DNA of 64,000 nt from NCBI RefSeq assembly GCF_026011715.1, contig NZ_BRVM01000003.1:3297-67296 (forward strand). The letters run 5' to 3'. The stretch is from Cytobacillus sp. NCCP-133. Its GTDB lineage: Bacteria > Bacillota > Bacilli > Bacillales > Cytobacillaceae. Shown here one piece after another: positions 47,967 through 57,492 of this stretch. The notes under the pieces were generated by a model. The model was not told where the DNA came from. It did no database searches and worked only from the letters and a program-made list of their open reading frames with translations. The first letter of the stretch is position 1. Every line of letters starts with the position of its first letter. Both the position numbers and the translations under genes were made by a program.

Positions 47967-49589
47967 ATGATTCCGGAGCGGTTTTTGGAGCCATTGCAGT
48001 TTGCGGCGAATGAGCTGAAGGGTTTACTGCGGGCTGAGAATGAGGAGGATGTGCGGCTTGTGCAGAAAGGGCTGATGCTTTTTCGGCAGGGACTTGTGTC
48101 TCAGCTTCGTTTTGAAGGCGATAAGGCTGTTGCGGCAGTCCAGGATGTTACGCCTGCCAAGGTTGAGCTTGATTTTGAATTTATTCATTTAAGTGAGTGT
48201 TCCTGTCCTGCGGAAGGCTTTTGCCGCCATCAGGTTGCCGTGTTCCTGCAGCTTCTTTCGAAAGCAAGAAGTGTTTCGATGTGGATTGAGGAATGGCGGA
48301 AGCCGATCAAGGAAAAGCAGACGGCTAAAAATTGGGGCCTTCAGCGCGCGAAGGATCTTCTCAAATCCTCAAGGCTCGAGAAAGCGGATTATGACCGCTG
48401 GATTTCAGCCTTTGACGAAAGCTTTACGGAGCTAATGGAAAAGCAGGGCGAACCGCGGCCCTATGTGCTTCCTGAACTATTTCATGTTTACCTGCGCCGC
48501 ATGAAAGCAGGAGCACCCGTTGAGCAGGAATGGAAGCTGCTCTATCTGCTCGTCGGTTATGTGTTTTCCTTTAAAAAAATGATGTCGCTCAGCATGAAAT
48601 ACGGGCATGGCGAAGAATTGATTGACCGCTATTATCGCCATCTCTACCAATTGCTGATGGAAGAATCGGTTGAAATCATGAACAAATTATCGGTGCATTC
48701 CCTTCCCTTCGCTTTCGATCAATTTATTGAAAAGCTAAAAGAGGATTCGACGGGTCTTGTCACCGGACATTTTAGCCTGGAATACGAACGGGCCCATTTA
48801 TACCGGCTGTTATGGACGCATTTTTTCAAAAAGAAAGAATGGCGTGATGCGGAAATGAAAAAAATCGAAGCCTTAAACAAAGAGGGCAATACACCAAGTC
48901 TTCCCTTGATAGTCGGGTATACCCACCTCAACATCCTCGAACGGAATGAGGACCGGGCACTCAGTATTTTAAATGTGCCAAACGAAATGATGACACCCTA
49001 CATGCTCGACTGGCTCGACTATTTTTCAGCCCAAAAGGAATGGAACCGGATGACTCCTTATGTGGAATCCTTTATCCATCAATTGCGGGATTACCTAAAG
49101 CAATCCGAAGATTATTATGCCTGCATGGATTTCACCCGGATGGCCATCAAGGCGATTTCTCCATTTTGCCTGGAAAACAGCAAAATGGACTTATACGAAA
49201 AAGCACTGATGGAAACATTGCCGTACAGCTATTCTGATTATGAATACCTGCTGTTTGAAAGAGGCGAATTTAATAAGTGGGCCGATTTGCAGGCGTTCAT
49301 CGGCTTTGATATTGACATGCTTGGCCATGACCGGATCAAGGAAATCAGCAAACGGGAGCCGGCGATTCTGCTGCCGCTTTACCACCATGCAATCCAGAAT
49401 CATATTGCTATGAAAAACAGGGACCATTACCGCGAAGCCGTCCGGAAAATGAAAAAGCTTCGCACGCTCTACAAAAAGCTGAAACGCCAGGAAGACTGGC
49501 AGCTTTTCCTTGAAATGCTGCTGAAAAAAACAAAACGTCTCCGCGCTTTTCAGGAAGAATGCAAAAGGGGTAAGCTAATCGATGCTTAA
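47967..49589 (+). CDS. SWIM zinc-finger protein
   Basis: This 540-residue protein has a SWIM zinc finger near residues 75-95 (ECSCPAEGFCRHQ, pattern C-x-C-x(n)-C-x-H), a small DNA- or protein-binding module. The rest is helical with no recognised catalytic motif. SWIM proteins are often encoded next to SNF2 helicases, and here the next gene is one, overlapping by 8 bases (ATG inside the stop region), so the two are translationally coupled. The frame opens at GTG 47922, but AAGGAGG at 47952-47958 suits ATG 47967. Confidence 0.85.
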   Translation: MIPERFLEPLQFAANELKGLLRAENEEDVRLVQKGLMLFRQGLVSQLRFEGDKAVAAVQDVTPAKVELDFEFIHLSECSCPAEGFCRHQVAVFLQLLSKARSVSMWIEEWRKPIKEKQTAKNWGLQRAKDLLKSSRLEKADYDRWISAFDESFTELMEKQGEPRPYVLPELFHVYLRRMKAGAPVEQEWKLLYLLVGYVFSFKKMMSLSMKYGHGEELIDRYYRHLYQLLMEESVEIMNKLSVHSLPFAFDQFIEKLKEDSTGLVTGHFSLEYERAHLYRLLWTHFFKKKEWRDAEMKKIEALNKEGNTPSLPLIVGYTHLNILERNEDRALSILNVPNEMMTPYMLDWLDYFSAQKEWNRMTPYVESFIHQLRDYLKQSEDYYACMDFTRMAIKAISPFCLENSKMDLYEKALMETLPYSYSDYEYLLFERGEFNKWADLQAFIGFDIDMLGHDRIKEISKREPAILLPLYHHAIQNHIAMKNRDHYREAVRKMKKLRTLYKKLKRQEDWQLFLEMLLKKTKRLRAFQEECKRGKLIDA

Positions 49590-52401
49590 AACGAGATTTC
49601 TCCATGTGAAAGTCAAACCAATAGACAATGACAAGTATCTGATTTTTGCTGTGAATGAAGAAGGCCGCCTTCTTTCCCTGGAGGAATGGAAGCCGCTTCT
49701 TTTTAACCATCATAGGGAAAGCTTCTTCGGAACAATGCTCGATGTTGAGAATATCGGCGGAATTAACGGCATCGCCGTCAGCGGCTGGCAGCTTGTGACC
49801 CTTTTTGCCGCTGAGCAATTTAACCGGCTGATGGACTGGGATTGGGACGATACCGCCCAGATTCTTCTGGCTGCATCCCATGCCCTTTATGATTCAATCA
49901 TTGACCGGGAATGGATGCCGGACTTTGCCGCCTGGGAAAACGATGAGTTCCGCTGGGCACTTCCGGAAAGTGTCGTTTCAGAATTCGGCTCAACCTTTTG
50001 GGAGCAAACCGTTGAAGACAGTCCTGTCAGGGTCTTTATCGGGCATTTATTTCACCATTCCCTTGACGGCTACATGAACCAAAACCGCGAGATCAAGGCC
50101 CAATTTGGCGAAAAACTTGAAGCATTAAGGAGTGAACACCTCTCTCCACGCGATCTCGCTGCCTATTTTGATGAAGAAAGCTGGCAGGAATGGATTGGGG
50201 TTAAATCAAACGAAGCTCCTTTTTCAATTGGCTTGAAGCTTGAAGAGCCAGCTGACATCGACGCCAGTTGGGATTTGAATATCTTCCTCCGCGGGAAAAA
50301 TGATCCTGACGTATTTGTCGATTACAAAGACCATTCGAATGATCCGCAAGCCTGGCACGAGTATGAAGAGGCAATTGAAAAAGAAATAGGGCGCTGGCTT
50401 GAGCTTTTTCCATGGCTTGAAGGCAGAACGGGCCAGATTTCAACCCGGCTGACTGAAGATGAAGCCTGGACATTCCTGACTGAAGCGAGCGAAACCCTGC
50501 TGGCGCTTGGCGTGGAAATCCTGCTCCCATCCTGGTGGCAGGCCATGAAAAACGCCAGCCTGAAGGTTAAAGCGAAAGTTAAAGGAACCGGCAGCCATCG
50601 TCCATCCTTTGTCGGTCTGCAGTCGATGCTTGATTATGACTGGCGCTTCAGCATGAACGGAGTGGATTTATCCGAGGATGAATTCCGCGGAATGGTCGAG
50701 GAAAAGAGGCGGCTTGTCTACATACGGGGCCGCTGGATCAAGCTCGACCCGCACTTCGTCCGCCATATCCAGGATTTAATGAAGAAAGCCGAAAAAGAAG
50801 GCCTGCATGTCCGCGACCTGATTGAGCAGGAATTAATGGCAGACGAAAAACAGCCAGAAGATGAACTCGACAACCCAAAGGCCTTTGCCCGCATCCAAAT
50901 CGAGCTCAACCGCCAGTGGAAGCAGATGGTCAAACAGCTTCGCGATGTAAAAAACCTGCCGCTTGAAGAAGTGCCTGCCACCTTCCAGGGCGACCTTCGT
51001 CCCTATCAGAAACTCGGCATGAGCTGGCTCCTGTTTTTGCGCCGATACGGCTTCGGTGCCATACTCGCCGACGATATGGGACTTGGGAAAACGATTCAGC
51101 TGATCTCCTATCTTTTAACAGTAAAAAAAGAGGAAGAAAGCGGCCCGTCGCTCATCATCTGCCCAACTTCTGTGCTCGGAAACTGGCAAAAGGAAATGGA
51201 GCGATTTGCACCCGGTTTGAGTGTGTATCTCCATTATGGGCCGAACCGGCTCAAGGGCGAGAGTTTTCATGAGAAAGTTATGGAATTTGATATTGTCCTG
51301 ACATCCTACGGGCTGACCCATTTGGATCTGGGCGATTTCGAGACCATTGAGTGGAGCTCCATCAGCATTGATGAAGCCCAGAATATTAAAAATGCCCAGA
51401 CGAAGCAATCACGGGCTGTTCGCAAATTAAAGGGCAAGCATCATATCGCTTTAACTGGTACGCCAATGGAAAACCGCCTGACCGAGCTTTGGTCCATTTT
51501 CGACTTTACGAATCACGGGTACCTCGGCAGCATCGGCCAATTTCAAAAGCGCTTTGTGCTGCCGATTGAAAAGGATGACGACAAAGAGAAAGTCAAGCAG
51601 CTGCAGGCTTATATTCGCCCATTCCTGCTCCGCCGTACGAAGAAGGACGAAGAAGTGGCATTGAATCTGCCTGATAAGCTTGAGCAAAAGGAATACTGCC
51701 CATTAACAGCCGAGCAGGCTTCCCTTTATGAGCAGCTCGTCCAGGATACGTTCGCGCAGATTGAAAAGCTGACCGGATTTGAGCGCAAGGGCTTGATTTT
51801 ACAATTGCTGAGCCGGCTGAAGCAGCTGTGCAACCACCCGGCCCTCTATTTAAAAGAGGAAAAGCCGAAGCATGTGCTCGAGCGCTCTGTTAAGCTTGAA
51901 AAATTAAGCGAACTGGTTGGTGCCGTTCATGAACAGGGTGAAAGCTGCCTGATTTTTACCCAGTATATCGAAATGGGCAACATCATCGCCCGCCTGCTCA
52001 AAAAGCAATTCGGCTTCGATGTGCCATTTTTAAACGGAAGCGTGCCAAAGCAGGAACGCGATCAAATGATTGCCCGCTTCCAGAATCACGAATTTCCAGT
52101 GTTTCTTCTCTCATTGAAAGCGGGCGGAACCGGTCTGAACCTGACAGCCGCCAATCATGTCATCCATTATGACCGCTGGTGGAACCCAGCAGTTGAAAAC
52201 CAGGCCACCGACCGCGCCTACCGGATTGGGCAGAAGCGCTTTGTCCACGTCCATAAAATGATCGCAACTGGTACGCTGGAAGAAAAAATCGATGCCATGC
52301 TCGAGAAAAAGCAGTCGCTGAACGACCAGATTATCACGAGCGAAAATTGGATTACTGAACTATCTACTGATGAACTGCGGGATTTAGTTCATCTGACATA
52401 A
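49582..52401 (+). CDS. SNF2-family DEAD/DEAH-box helicase
   Basis: This 939-residue ATPase acts on double-stranded DNA in the cytoplasm. The N-terminal ~450 residues belong to the bacterial SNF2 N-terminal family. The motor begins near 470 with YQKLGMSWLLFLRR, Walker A ADDMGLGKT near 495, DEAQ box IDEAQNIKN near 594, TGTPMENRL, and C-terminal motifs LSLKAGGTGLNLT and DRAYRIGQKR near 876. RapA/HepA-like proteins of this kind displace bound protein, including RNA polymerase. It is coupled to the upstream SWIM gene. The exact role is unknown. Confidence 0.93.
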   Translation: MLKTRFLHVKVKPIDNDKYLIFAVNEEGRLLSLEEWKPLLFNHHRESFFGTMLDVENIGGINGIAVSGWQLVTLFAAEQFNRLMDWDWDDTAQILLAASHALYDSIIDREWMPDFAAWENDEFRWALPESVVSEFGSTFWEQTVEDSPVRVFIGHLFHHSLDGYMNQNREIKAQFGEKLEALRSEHLSPRDLAAYFDEESWQEWIGVKSNEAPFSIGLKLEEPADIDASWDLNIFLRGKNDPDVFVDYKDHSNDPQAWHEYEEAIEKEIGRWLELFPWLEGRTGQISTRLTEDEAWTFLTEASETLLALGVEILLPSWWQAMKNASLKVKAKVKGTGSHRPSFVGLQSMLDYDWRFSMNGVDLSEDEFRGMVEEKRRLVYIRGRWIKLDPHFVRHIQDLMKKAEKEGLHVRDLIEQELMADEKQPEDELDNPKAFARIQIELNRQWKQMVKQLRDVKNLPLEEVPATFQGDLRPYQKLGMSWLLFLRRYGFGAILADDMGLGKTIQLISYLLTVKKEEESGPSLIICPTSVLGNWQKEMERFAPGLSVYLHYGPNRLKGESFHEKVMEFDIVLTSYGLTHLDLGDFETIEWSSISIDEAQNIKNAQTKQSRAVRKLKGKHHIALTGTPMENRLTELWSIFDFTNHGYLGSIGQFQKRFVLPIEKDDDKEKVKQLQAYIRPFLLRRTKKDEEVALNLPDKLEQKEYCPLTAEQASLYEQLVQDTFAQIEKLTGFERKGLILQLLSRLKQLCNHPALYLKEEKPKHVLERSVKLEKLSELVGAVHEQGESCLIFTQYIEMGNIIARLLKKQFGFDVPFLNGSVPKQERDQMIARFQNHEFPVFLLSLKAGGTGLNLTAANHVIHYDRWWNPAVENQATDRAYRIGQKRFVHVHKMIATGTLEEKIDAMLEKKQSLNDQIITSENWITELSTDELRDLVHLT

Positions 52402-52430
52402 AGACTGGAAACCTTGATCTTATGCGAAGT

Positions 52431-52680
52431 GACCGATATATTGAAAATCTGACCGATATATTGGAAAAGTGACCGATAAAATCAAATTTTGGCCGATATA
52501 TTGGAAAAGTGACCGATAAAATCAGATTCTGGCCGATATAACTGGAAAAGCAACCGACAAAATTAAATTCTGGCCAATTTATCTCGAAAAACAACCCGAC
52601 AAATTCAAATTCCGGCCGATTTATCTGGAAAAGCAATCCGACAAATTCAAATTCCGGCCGATTTATCTGGAAGATGCACC
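52431..52680. repeat. Twelve tandem ~20-nt units with a CCGAT core
   Basis: The core (A/G)CCGA(T/C) recurs at 52432, 52452, 52472, 52492, 52512, 52532, 52553, 52573 (CCAAT variant), 52595, 52615, 52637 and 52657, a spacing of 20-22 nt. Two unit types alternate, roughly GTGACCGATAAAATC and GGCCGATATATTGG. The first six are the most regular. The array lies between the SNF2 stop and the second subtilase and fills most of the 392-bp gap. The same unit occurs in opposite orientation at 62.6 kb. Confidence 0.9.
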
Positions 52681-52746
52681 CTTAATAGGCCGGCTGATGT
52701 ACATTTACAACTCTTAAAGCAAAGAATGCGAAACAATAAGATCATG

Positions 52747-52781
52747 AAAAACCCGGTTTCCTTTTCAGGAACCCGGGTTTC
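52747..52781 (-). terminator. Intrinsic terminator of the second subtilase gene
   Basis: AAACCCGG and CCGGGTTT arms, with inner TTCC/GGAA pairing, form a long stem. On the - strand GGTTTTTC follows, 13 bases past the stop. Confidence 0.9.
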
Positions 52782-52793
52782 TTATGAACAGAC

Positions 52794-55700
52794 TTATTTT
52801 TTATCTTTTTTTCCTTTTCCTGGTTTAGATGGCTCATCAGGAGTTTCTTCATTTTTCGGAGGTTTTTCTCCTTTTTTCAGCTTGTAAAGCTCAACTGTCT
52901 TGGCCGTTTTATTGCCGGCAAGGTCCTCTGCTTCGAATGTAAAGACATTTAAGCCTTCTTTCAAAGCGAGGTTAATCTTTTTGAACTCTTTCTCGATGCC
53001 TCTCATTTCATATGGCTCTTGAAACTCCTGATAGAATAGCTCGCTGCCATCCTGATAGAATCGGATCTCGTCAAAGTTATCCGTCACAGTGATATCAATG
53101 ACAGGGTCTTTCTGATTGTGCTTAATATACTTGCTTGAAGGCAGCCCGCCGATTTCTACAGTCGGCCCTGTCGCATCTACAATGATCGTGCGCTTGAAGG
53201 AAGTGGCATTATTCGCATGATCCACTGCTTTCACTTCCAAACGATGAACGCCATCTTCAAAAGTCATAGTCGTTTCAAACTCATATTGGCCTTTCTCTCC
53301 ATTGAAGGTGGTGTCAACAGGAGTTCCGGCAATCGTGAACTCTTTTAATCCAGACGCCTCTTTAATGGATCCATTTACGGTTAGTTCGTTTGTATTATAG
53401 ATTTCAAGTGCTTCGGGCTGCTCGAGATAAACGGCTGGCACTATCTTATCTGGGCTTTCTTCGCCCACTTCCACAGTTGCCTCTGAAGAGTTTCCGGCAA
53501 AGTCATAGGCAATCACTTTAACATTTGTACCTGCTTCCAGTTCTTCCGGAAGCGCAAATTCTTCTGTATCCCCGCTTAGCGCTTCTGCGAGAATAGACTC
53601 TTCATCTACAAAAATATCAATATACGAAATGCCGGAACCACTAGGGTTATCAGCAGCTTCCAGCTTTAATGCCGTGCTGCCCTCCGTAAGTTCTGCCTGA
53701 ACGCTTGGCGCAGCTGTATCCACTTTTACAGGAATTTTCACTGATTGCCAGTCCGCCCCTGCAAAATCAATGATAGACTTAATCTCAAAATAATATGGTC
53801 CATCTTGAGCAAGCTGGCTGCTGATTTTTCCATCCCAGCCCCAATTCGGGTTAAGCGTATAATTCGCACCGCGGCCCCCATCGTAATAATGCTTGCGGAG
53901 GCTGTTTTCCGTGCGAAGCTTTCTTAAAATTTTTCCATCCTCGTCTGTGATGGAGAATTCTGCTTGTTTCGCATTTCGCAAGAAGGATAGAACCGGGATC
54001 AATTGGTCCTGAACATTGTCTCCATTTGGAGAAATCGCAATCGCGTCTCCGCTGAATGCATCATTTACCGGATCATATCCTAAGTAAGAATAGCCTCCAG
54101 CTGTTTCTGAAACAGCTCCTGCCATTCCGTAGAAGGAGCTTTCGTCATATTTCATGCCGTCAAGAATCGGTGCACTGTCCCATTCTCCATTAAATCCGAC
54201 ATACGGTACTGTTAATTGAGGATTCACATCAGATGAATCTGTCAATGTTACATATCCCTCAACAAAGTATCCATTCGGGAACACCTCGCTGATGTCTACA
54301 GGTGTTTCAAAATCGCCAGTCAATGAAGGATCTACCACTTTAGCCTTGCTGACATCCACACTTACTTTAAAGCTTACAGAACCATTCGCAGGAACGGTTA
54401 CCTCTGCTGAATCCTGGCCTTCAACCTTTACAGAAGCATCTAGAATCTTCTGTGCTTCAAGCCCATCTGCAGCCCAGCCCAGTTCTCCATAGGCAGCAAA
54501 ATCAGTCTGCACATTGACTGCCGCATCATAAGCCACATCTTCATCACTAAAGTTCTGCGCTTTTAACGTAAAAGTGAAGGTATCTCCCACTTCTTTTAAT
54601 GCCACTTTCCCTTCATTCCCTGATGCTTCCGTCACGATGACCGGAGAGGATAATGCCGAATGAAGGTGCATGATGCCAGAACCCTGGCGGCGGGGAGAAT
54701 AAGGAATATTCCAGCCAAATGCCTCATTTATCATCCCTTTATCGATGACCGGCACTGCCGTATTCATCATCAAATTCTTCGCAGTATTGACACGATCAAA
54801 TCCGTCTATGCCGAATTCGGTGTCAACACGTTCAAGAACAAGTGCCGCACCGCCCGAAACGTGAGGCGCAGCCATGGATGTTCCGCTCATCATCCCGTAC
54901 TGGTTATTTTCCAATGTTGAGTAAATTTGACCTCCCGGAGCTGTAATTTCAGGCTTAAAATCCAGGTTAGGCGTTAATCCCCAAGAGGTGAAGGCACTCA
55001 TCTTACCTGCCTCAGGATTGGCTGCCTTCGTCTTTTCTCCGTTAAAAGAAAGATTGACTGTCAAACCATCCTGAATGGCAGCTGCCAGCTTATCACCATC
55101 CGCTTTCAGCATGAATAGCTGCGGAATTTGAATAGCCGGATCGCTTGCCATGTTCACATAGCCATCCGCATTATTATAAATGATCACGCCAACCGCTCCA
55201 GCTGCCTGGGCATTTAAGGCTTTATCAACAAATGCCAGTTCACCGCGCTGGATTAATGCATATTTTCCGTCAACCCCTGAAAGCTCTTCAGGCTTGCCCA
55301 GCCCGCCGTAGGCTACTTCAAAAGACTTTGTTTCAATATCGTTCGGGTGAACACTTCCAGCAGATAAAAAAGCTGCTTTTCCGGATTCTTCACCGAATTG
55401 GTATTGAGCTGCATCCAGATCCATGAAAGTATTTTCAATGGACGCTACCTGCAGGGAGTCATAAGATACTCCAGGTGACCCGGAAACGCCAATATCAGGA
55501 TTTTCACTGCTTGGATTTGCAAATCCATTTCCGAAATGCGCTGAGTTCCCGGCAGAAATAGACATCAGGATGCCATTTTCCACCGCTCTGGCAATTGCTT
55601 TTTGCTCAGCAGATTCAGGGCTCACAAAGCCTGCAGTAGCTCCAAGGCTCATATTCAGTACATCTGCGCCCAGAACAATGGCATCATCAATGGCTTTTAC

Positions 55701-56621
55701 ATAAATATCACTGTACGTAGAAGGCATATTTGGATCATTGCCAAATACCTTAAGCGCAAGGATCTGGGCTTCAGGGGCTACCCCTTTAATGCCGCCGTTT
55801 TCTTCATCTCCATTTGCTCCGACCGTTCCGGCAACGTGCATGCCGTGCATCGAAGCATCCGGGCCGATATCGCGGATGGTGTCATTTTCATCCATGTAGT
55901 TATAGCCATATGGTACTTTTTCAGAATAATATTTTCCAAGAAGGCCATTGTCTTTTTTAAACTTAGAGATTTCTGCATTCGTTAATTCCTTTTCTGATTC
56001 AGCTGCTAAAATCATGTCACGATGAGAAGGATCCATGCCGGTGTCAATGACGCCGACAACCATTCCTTCTCCTTTAAAGCCGTAATCGCGCCATGCTTCT
56101 TGTGCTTGAACCAGCTCCTTGCTGTATAGCATATCCGGCTTTTCCTCCGGCCTTTCGTATTCATGAACCACTTGTACTTCGGCCACTTCCGGCATTTCTT
56201 CTACAAGCTCGATATCTCCATACATCAACTCAGCACTGAATCCGTTTACTATAGTCGTAAAGCTTTCGCGCTCAATCAGCTTTACCTTATTCCTTTTAGC
56301 ACGATCCTTTACTTTCTGCTGTTCAGCCAGCTTTTCATTTTTCAGTTCCTTCTTTGTGTCATCTGGCAGCTCCTTATACCTCTTTTTTTGTTTTTGGGCA
56401 TAAAGGACCGCTGGCTCAGATTTCATCTCCACAATGACCCTGACAATATCTGTGTTCTTATACTGCTTGTCCAGTTCGCTTTTCTTAATTTCCTGGATGG
56501 TTTTGCGATTCTCTTCCCCTTTCGTATTCTGCTGTTTTTCAGGTACTGCTGCCACCGCTGCAGAACTCGAAAACATGAAACTAAACATTAATAAGACCGC
56601 TGCTGCTCTTCTTATCCTCAT
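52794..56621 (-). CDS. Large cell-envelope subtilase (S8, lactocepin/Vpr-like)
   Basis: This 1275-residue secreted protease starts with a signal peptide (1-25) and an I9 inhibitor-like propeptide (about 55-160). The S8 domain has Asp193 (VGVIDTGMD), His259 (MHGMHVAGT) and Ser582 (SGTSMAAPHVSGG), with a protease-associated (PA) insert at about 410-530. Then come a Fn3-like domain and several Ig-like domains typical of C5a-peptidase and lactocepin. The last 25 residues are Lys/Pro-rich (KPPKNEETPDEPSKPGK) with no LPxTG motif. It should degrade proteins outside the cell. It is a separate lineage from the protease at 34770. Confidence 0.93.
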   Translation of the reverse strand: MRIRRAAAVLLMFSFMFSSSAAVAAVPEKQQNTKGEENRKTIQEIKKSELDKQYKNTDIVRVIVEMKSEPAVLYAQKQKKRYKELPDDTKKELKNEKLAEQQKVKDRAKRNKVKLIERESFTTIVNGFSAELMYGDIELVEEMPEVAEVQVVHEYERPEEKPDMLYSKELVQAQEAWRDYGFKGEGMVVGVIDTGMDPSHRDMILAAESEKELTNAEISKFKKDNGLLGKYYSEKVPYGYNYMDENDTIRDIGPDASMHGMHVAGTVGANGDEENGGIKGVAPEAQILALKVFGNDPNMPSTYSDIYVKAIDDAIVLGADVLNMSLGATAGFVSPESAEQKAIARAVENGILMSISAGNSAHFGNGFANPSSENPDIGVSGSPGVSYDSLQVASIENTFMDLDAAQYQFGEESGKAAFLSAGSVHPNDIETKSFEVAYGGLGKPEELSGVDGKYALIQRGELAFVDKALNAQAAGAVGVIIYNNADGYVNMASDPAIQIPQLFMLKADGDKLAAAIQDGLTVNLSFNGEKTKAANPEAGKMSAFTSWGLTPNLDFKPEITAPGGQIYSTLENNQYGMMSGTSMAAPHVSGGAALVLERVDTEFGIDGFDRVNTAKNLMMNTAVPVIDKGMINEAFGWNIPYSPRRQGSGIMHLHSALSSPVIVTEASGNEGKVALKEVGDTFTFTLKAQNFSDEDVAYDAAVNVQTDFAAYGELGWAADGLEAQKILDASVKVEGQDSAEVTVPANGSVSFKVSVDVSKAKVVDPSLTGDFETPVDISEVFPNGYFVEGYVTLTDSSDVNPQLTVPYVGFNGEWDSAPILDGMKYDESSFYGMAGAVSETAGGYSYLGYDPVNDAFSGDAIAISPNGDNVQDQLIPVLSFLRNAKQAEFSITDEDGKILRKLRTENSLRKHYYDGGRGANYTLNPNWGWDGKISSQLAQDGPYYFEIKSIIDFAGADWQSVKIPVKVDTAAPSVQAELTEGSTALKLEAADNPSGSGISYIDIFVDEESILAEALSGDTEEFALPEELEAGTNVKVIAYDFAGNSSEATVEVGEESPDKIVPAVYLEQPEALEIYNTNELTVNGSIKEASGLKEFTIAGTPVDTTFNGEKGQYEFETTMTFEDGVHRLEVKAVDHANNATSFKRTIIVDATGPTVEIGGLPSSKYIKHNQKDPVIDITVTDNFDEIRFYQDGSELFYQEFQEPYEMRGIEKEFKKINLALKEGLNVFTFEAEDLAGNKTAKTVELYKLKKGEKPPKNEETPDEPSKPGKGKKDKK

Positions 56622-56751
56622 CCCTTACCTCCTCTGCACTATTCAGAATTTTCCTTCATTATAAAGGTACCATATTCCAAAATTTTCATATAAGGTTCAA
56701 AAGACCTGTTAAGAAAACTTCTATACCAGTTAAAAAGAACCATTTCTTGAA

Positions 56752-56782
56752 TAAAAAAATCCCCGGCACACAAGTACCGGGT
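56752..56782 (-). terminator. Intrinsic terminator of the ssbB operon
   Basis: On the - strand ACCCGGTAC and GTGCCGGGG form a stem with a short loop, followed by ATTTTTTTATT. It lies 80 bp past the 66-residue gene. Confidence 0.85.
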
Positions 56783-56862
56783 TCAATGATGAGGAAGGAT
56801 CGAGGATATTATTGATTCTCTATAAGGAAGGAGTATTTGCGGGAAAATATTTTGCAGGAAAT

Positions 56863-57063
56863 TTAATTGATTGCAGTGAAGCGGCGTTGCGCGGAAGGTT
56901 CTTGAGGGTACCCGTTCGCCATTACATTTTCCCGGATGAAGAATTCAAGCTGTATGACGCGCTTGCTTAGGTCGTCCACCCGCTGATTTGACCTGCCCAG
57001 CATTTTAATTAGGCTTTCAAGCAGTGATTCAAGTGTTTTCTCTCTGTCCGACACGCTGTTCAA
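56863..57063 (-). CDS. Small coiled-coil protein coupled to ssbB, unknown
   Basis: This 66-residue protein starts MNSVSDREKTLESLLESL and is mostly one amphipathic helix, then a short polar tail. Its TTG start overlaps the ssbB stop, and AAAGGAGGAG, which is also the coding sequence of the SSB tail, sits 8 bases before it. This is strong coupling. No family is recognised. A partner or regulator of the competence SSB is a guess from coupling only. The 241-bp gap beyond it holds only the terminator. Confidence 0.65.
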   Translation of the reverse strand: MNSVSDREKTLESLLESLIKMLGRSNQRVDDLSKRVIQLEFFIRENVMANGYPQEPSAQRRFTAIN

Positions 57064-57428
57064 AATGGCAGCTCCTCCTTTATGACTGCCACTGGAACTT
57101 CTTCAGCCCTTCGCGGTTCCAGGAAACGGACCATTTCCGCTACCACTTCGGTCACATAGACCCGCTTGTTTTCCTGGTTATCATAATGCCTTGTTTGGAT
57201 TCTGCCGGTTATTCCAATCAGCGATCCCTTTCGGCAATATTGGGCAGTGTTTTCGGCTGTCTTTTTCCATAGCGTGCATGAGACAAAATCAGCTTCAATT
57301 TCACCCTTTTGGTTGCGGTATTGGCGATTAACAGCCAAAGTTACATTTGTAACAGGCGTGCCTTCCTGTGTTCGTTTCACCTCCGGATCCCTAGTCAGCC
57401 TGCCAACGAGTGTAACTTGATTGATCAT
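57060..57428 (-). CDS. ssbB: Single-stranded DNA-binding protein, competence type (SsbB)
   Basis: This 122-residue protein is one OB fold (about 1-105) starting MINQVTLVGRLTRDPE, with a short linker and the tip EELPF. It lacks the long Gly-rich tail of SsbA, which marks it as SsbB. It binds transforming ssDNA during natural competence. The longer frame start is rejected because ATG 57428 has AAAGGAG 8 bases upstream. Three ComK-type AT boxes lie upstream. The neighbour ywpF fits the B. subtilis order. Confidence 0.95.
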   Translation of the reverse strand: MINQVTLVGRLTRDPEVKRTQEGTPVTNVTLAVNRQYRNQKGEIEADFVSCTLWKKTAENTAQYCRKGSLIGITGRIQTRHYDNQENKRVYVTEVVAEMVRFLEPRRAEEVPVAVIKEELPF

Positions 57429-57456
57429 GTTATCAACTCCTTTCTTTGATGAACCC

Positions 57457-57486
57457 ATCATACTGCCTATTACCGCTATATGTAAA
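57457..57486 (-). promoter_or_regulatory. Candidate sigma-A promoter of ssbB
   Basis: Read on the - strand, TTTACA (57481-57486), an 18-nt spacer and TATGAT (57457-57462) precede the ssbB start by about 30 nt. The nearest AT box abuts the -35. Confidence 0.5.
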
Positions 57487-57492
57487 AATGCT

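Noticed and set aside
52364..52636. 90-residue open frame on the - strand across the 52.4-kb array
   Set aside because: Its sequence just translates the ~20-nt units (repeating I-G-Q, I-Y-R-P, F-I-G blocks), has no good start, and overlaps the SNF2 gene end. Treated as non-coding repeat.
52431..52680. CRISPR array
   Set aside because: There are no unique spacers between units, the repeats are only ~20 nt and degenerate, and no cas gene is in the window.
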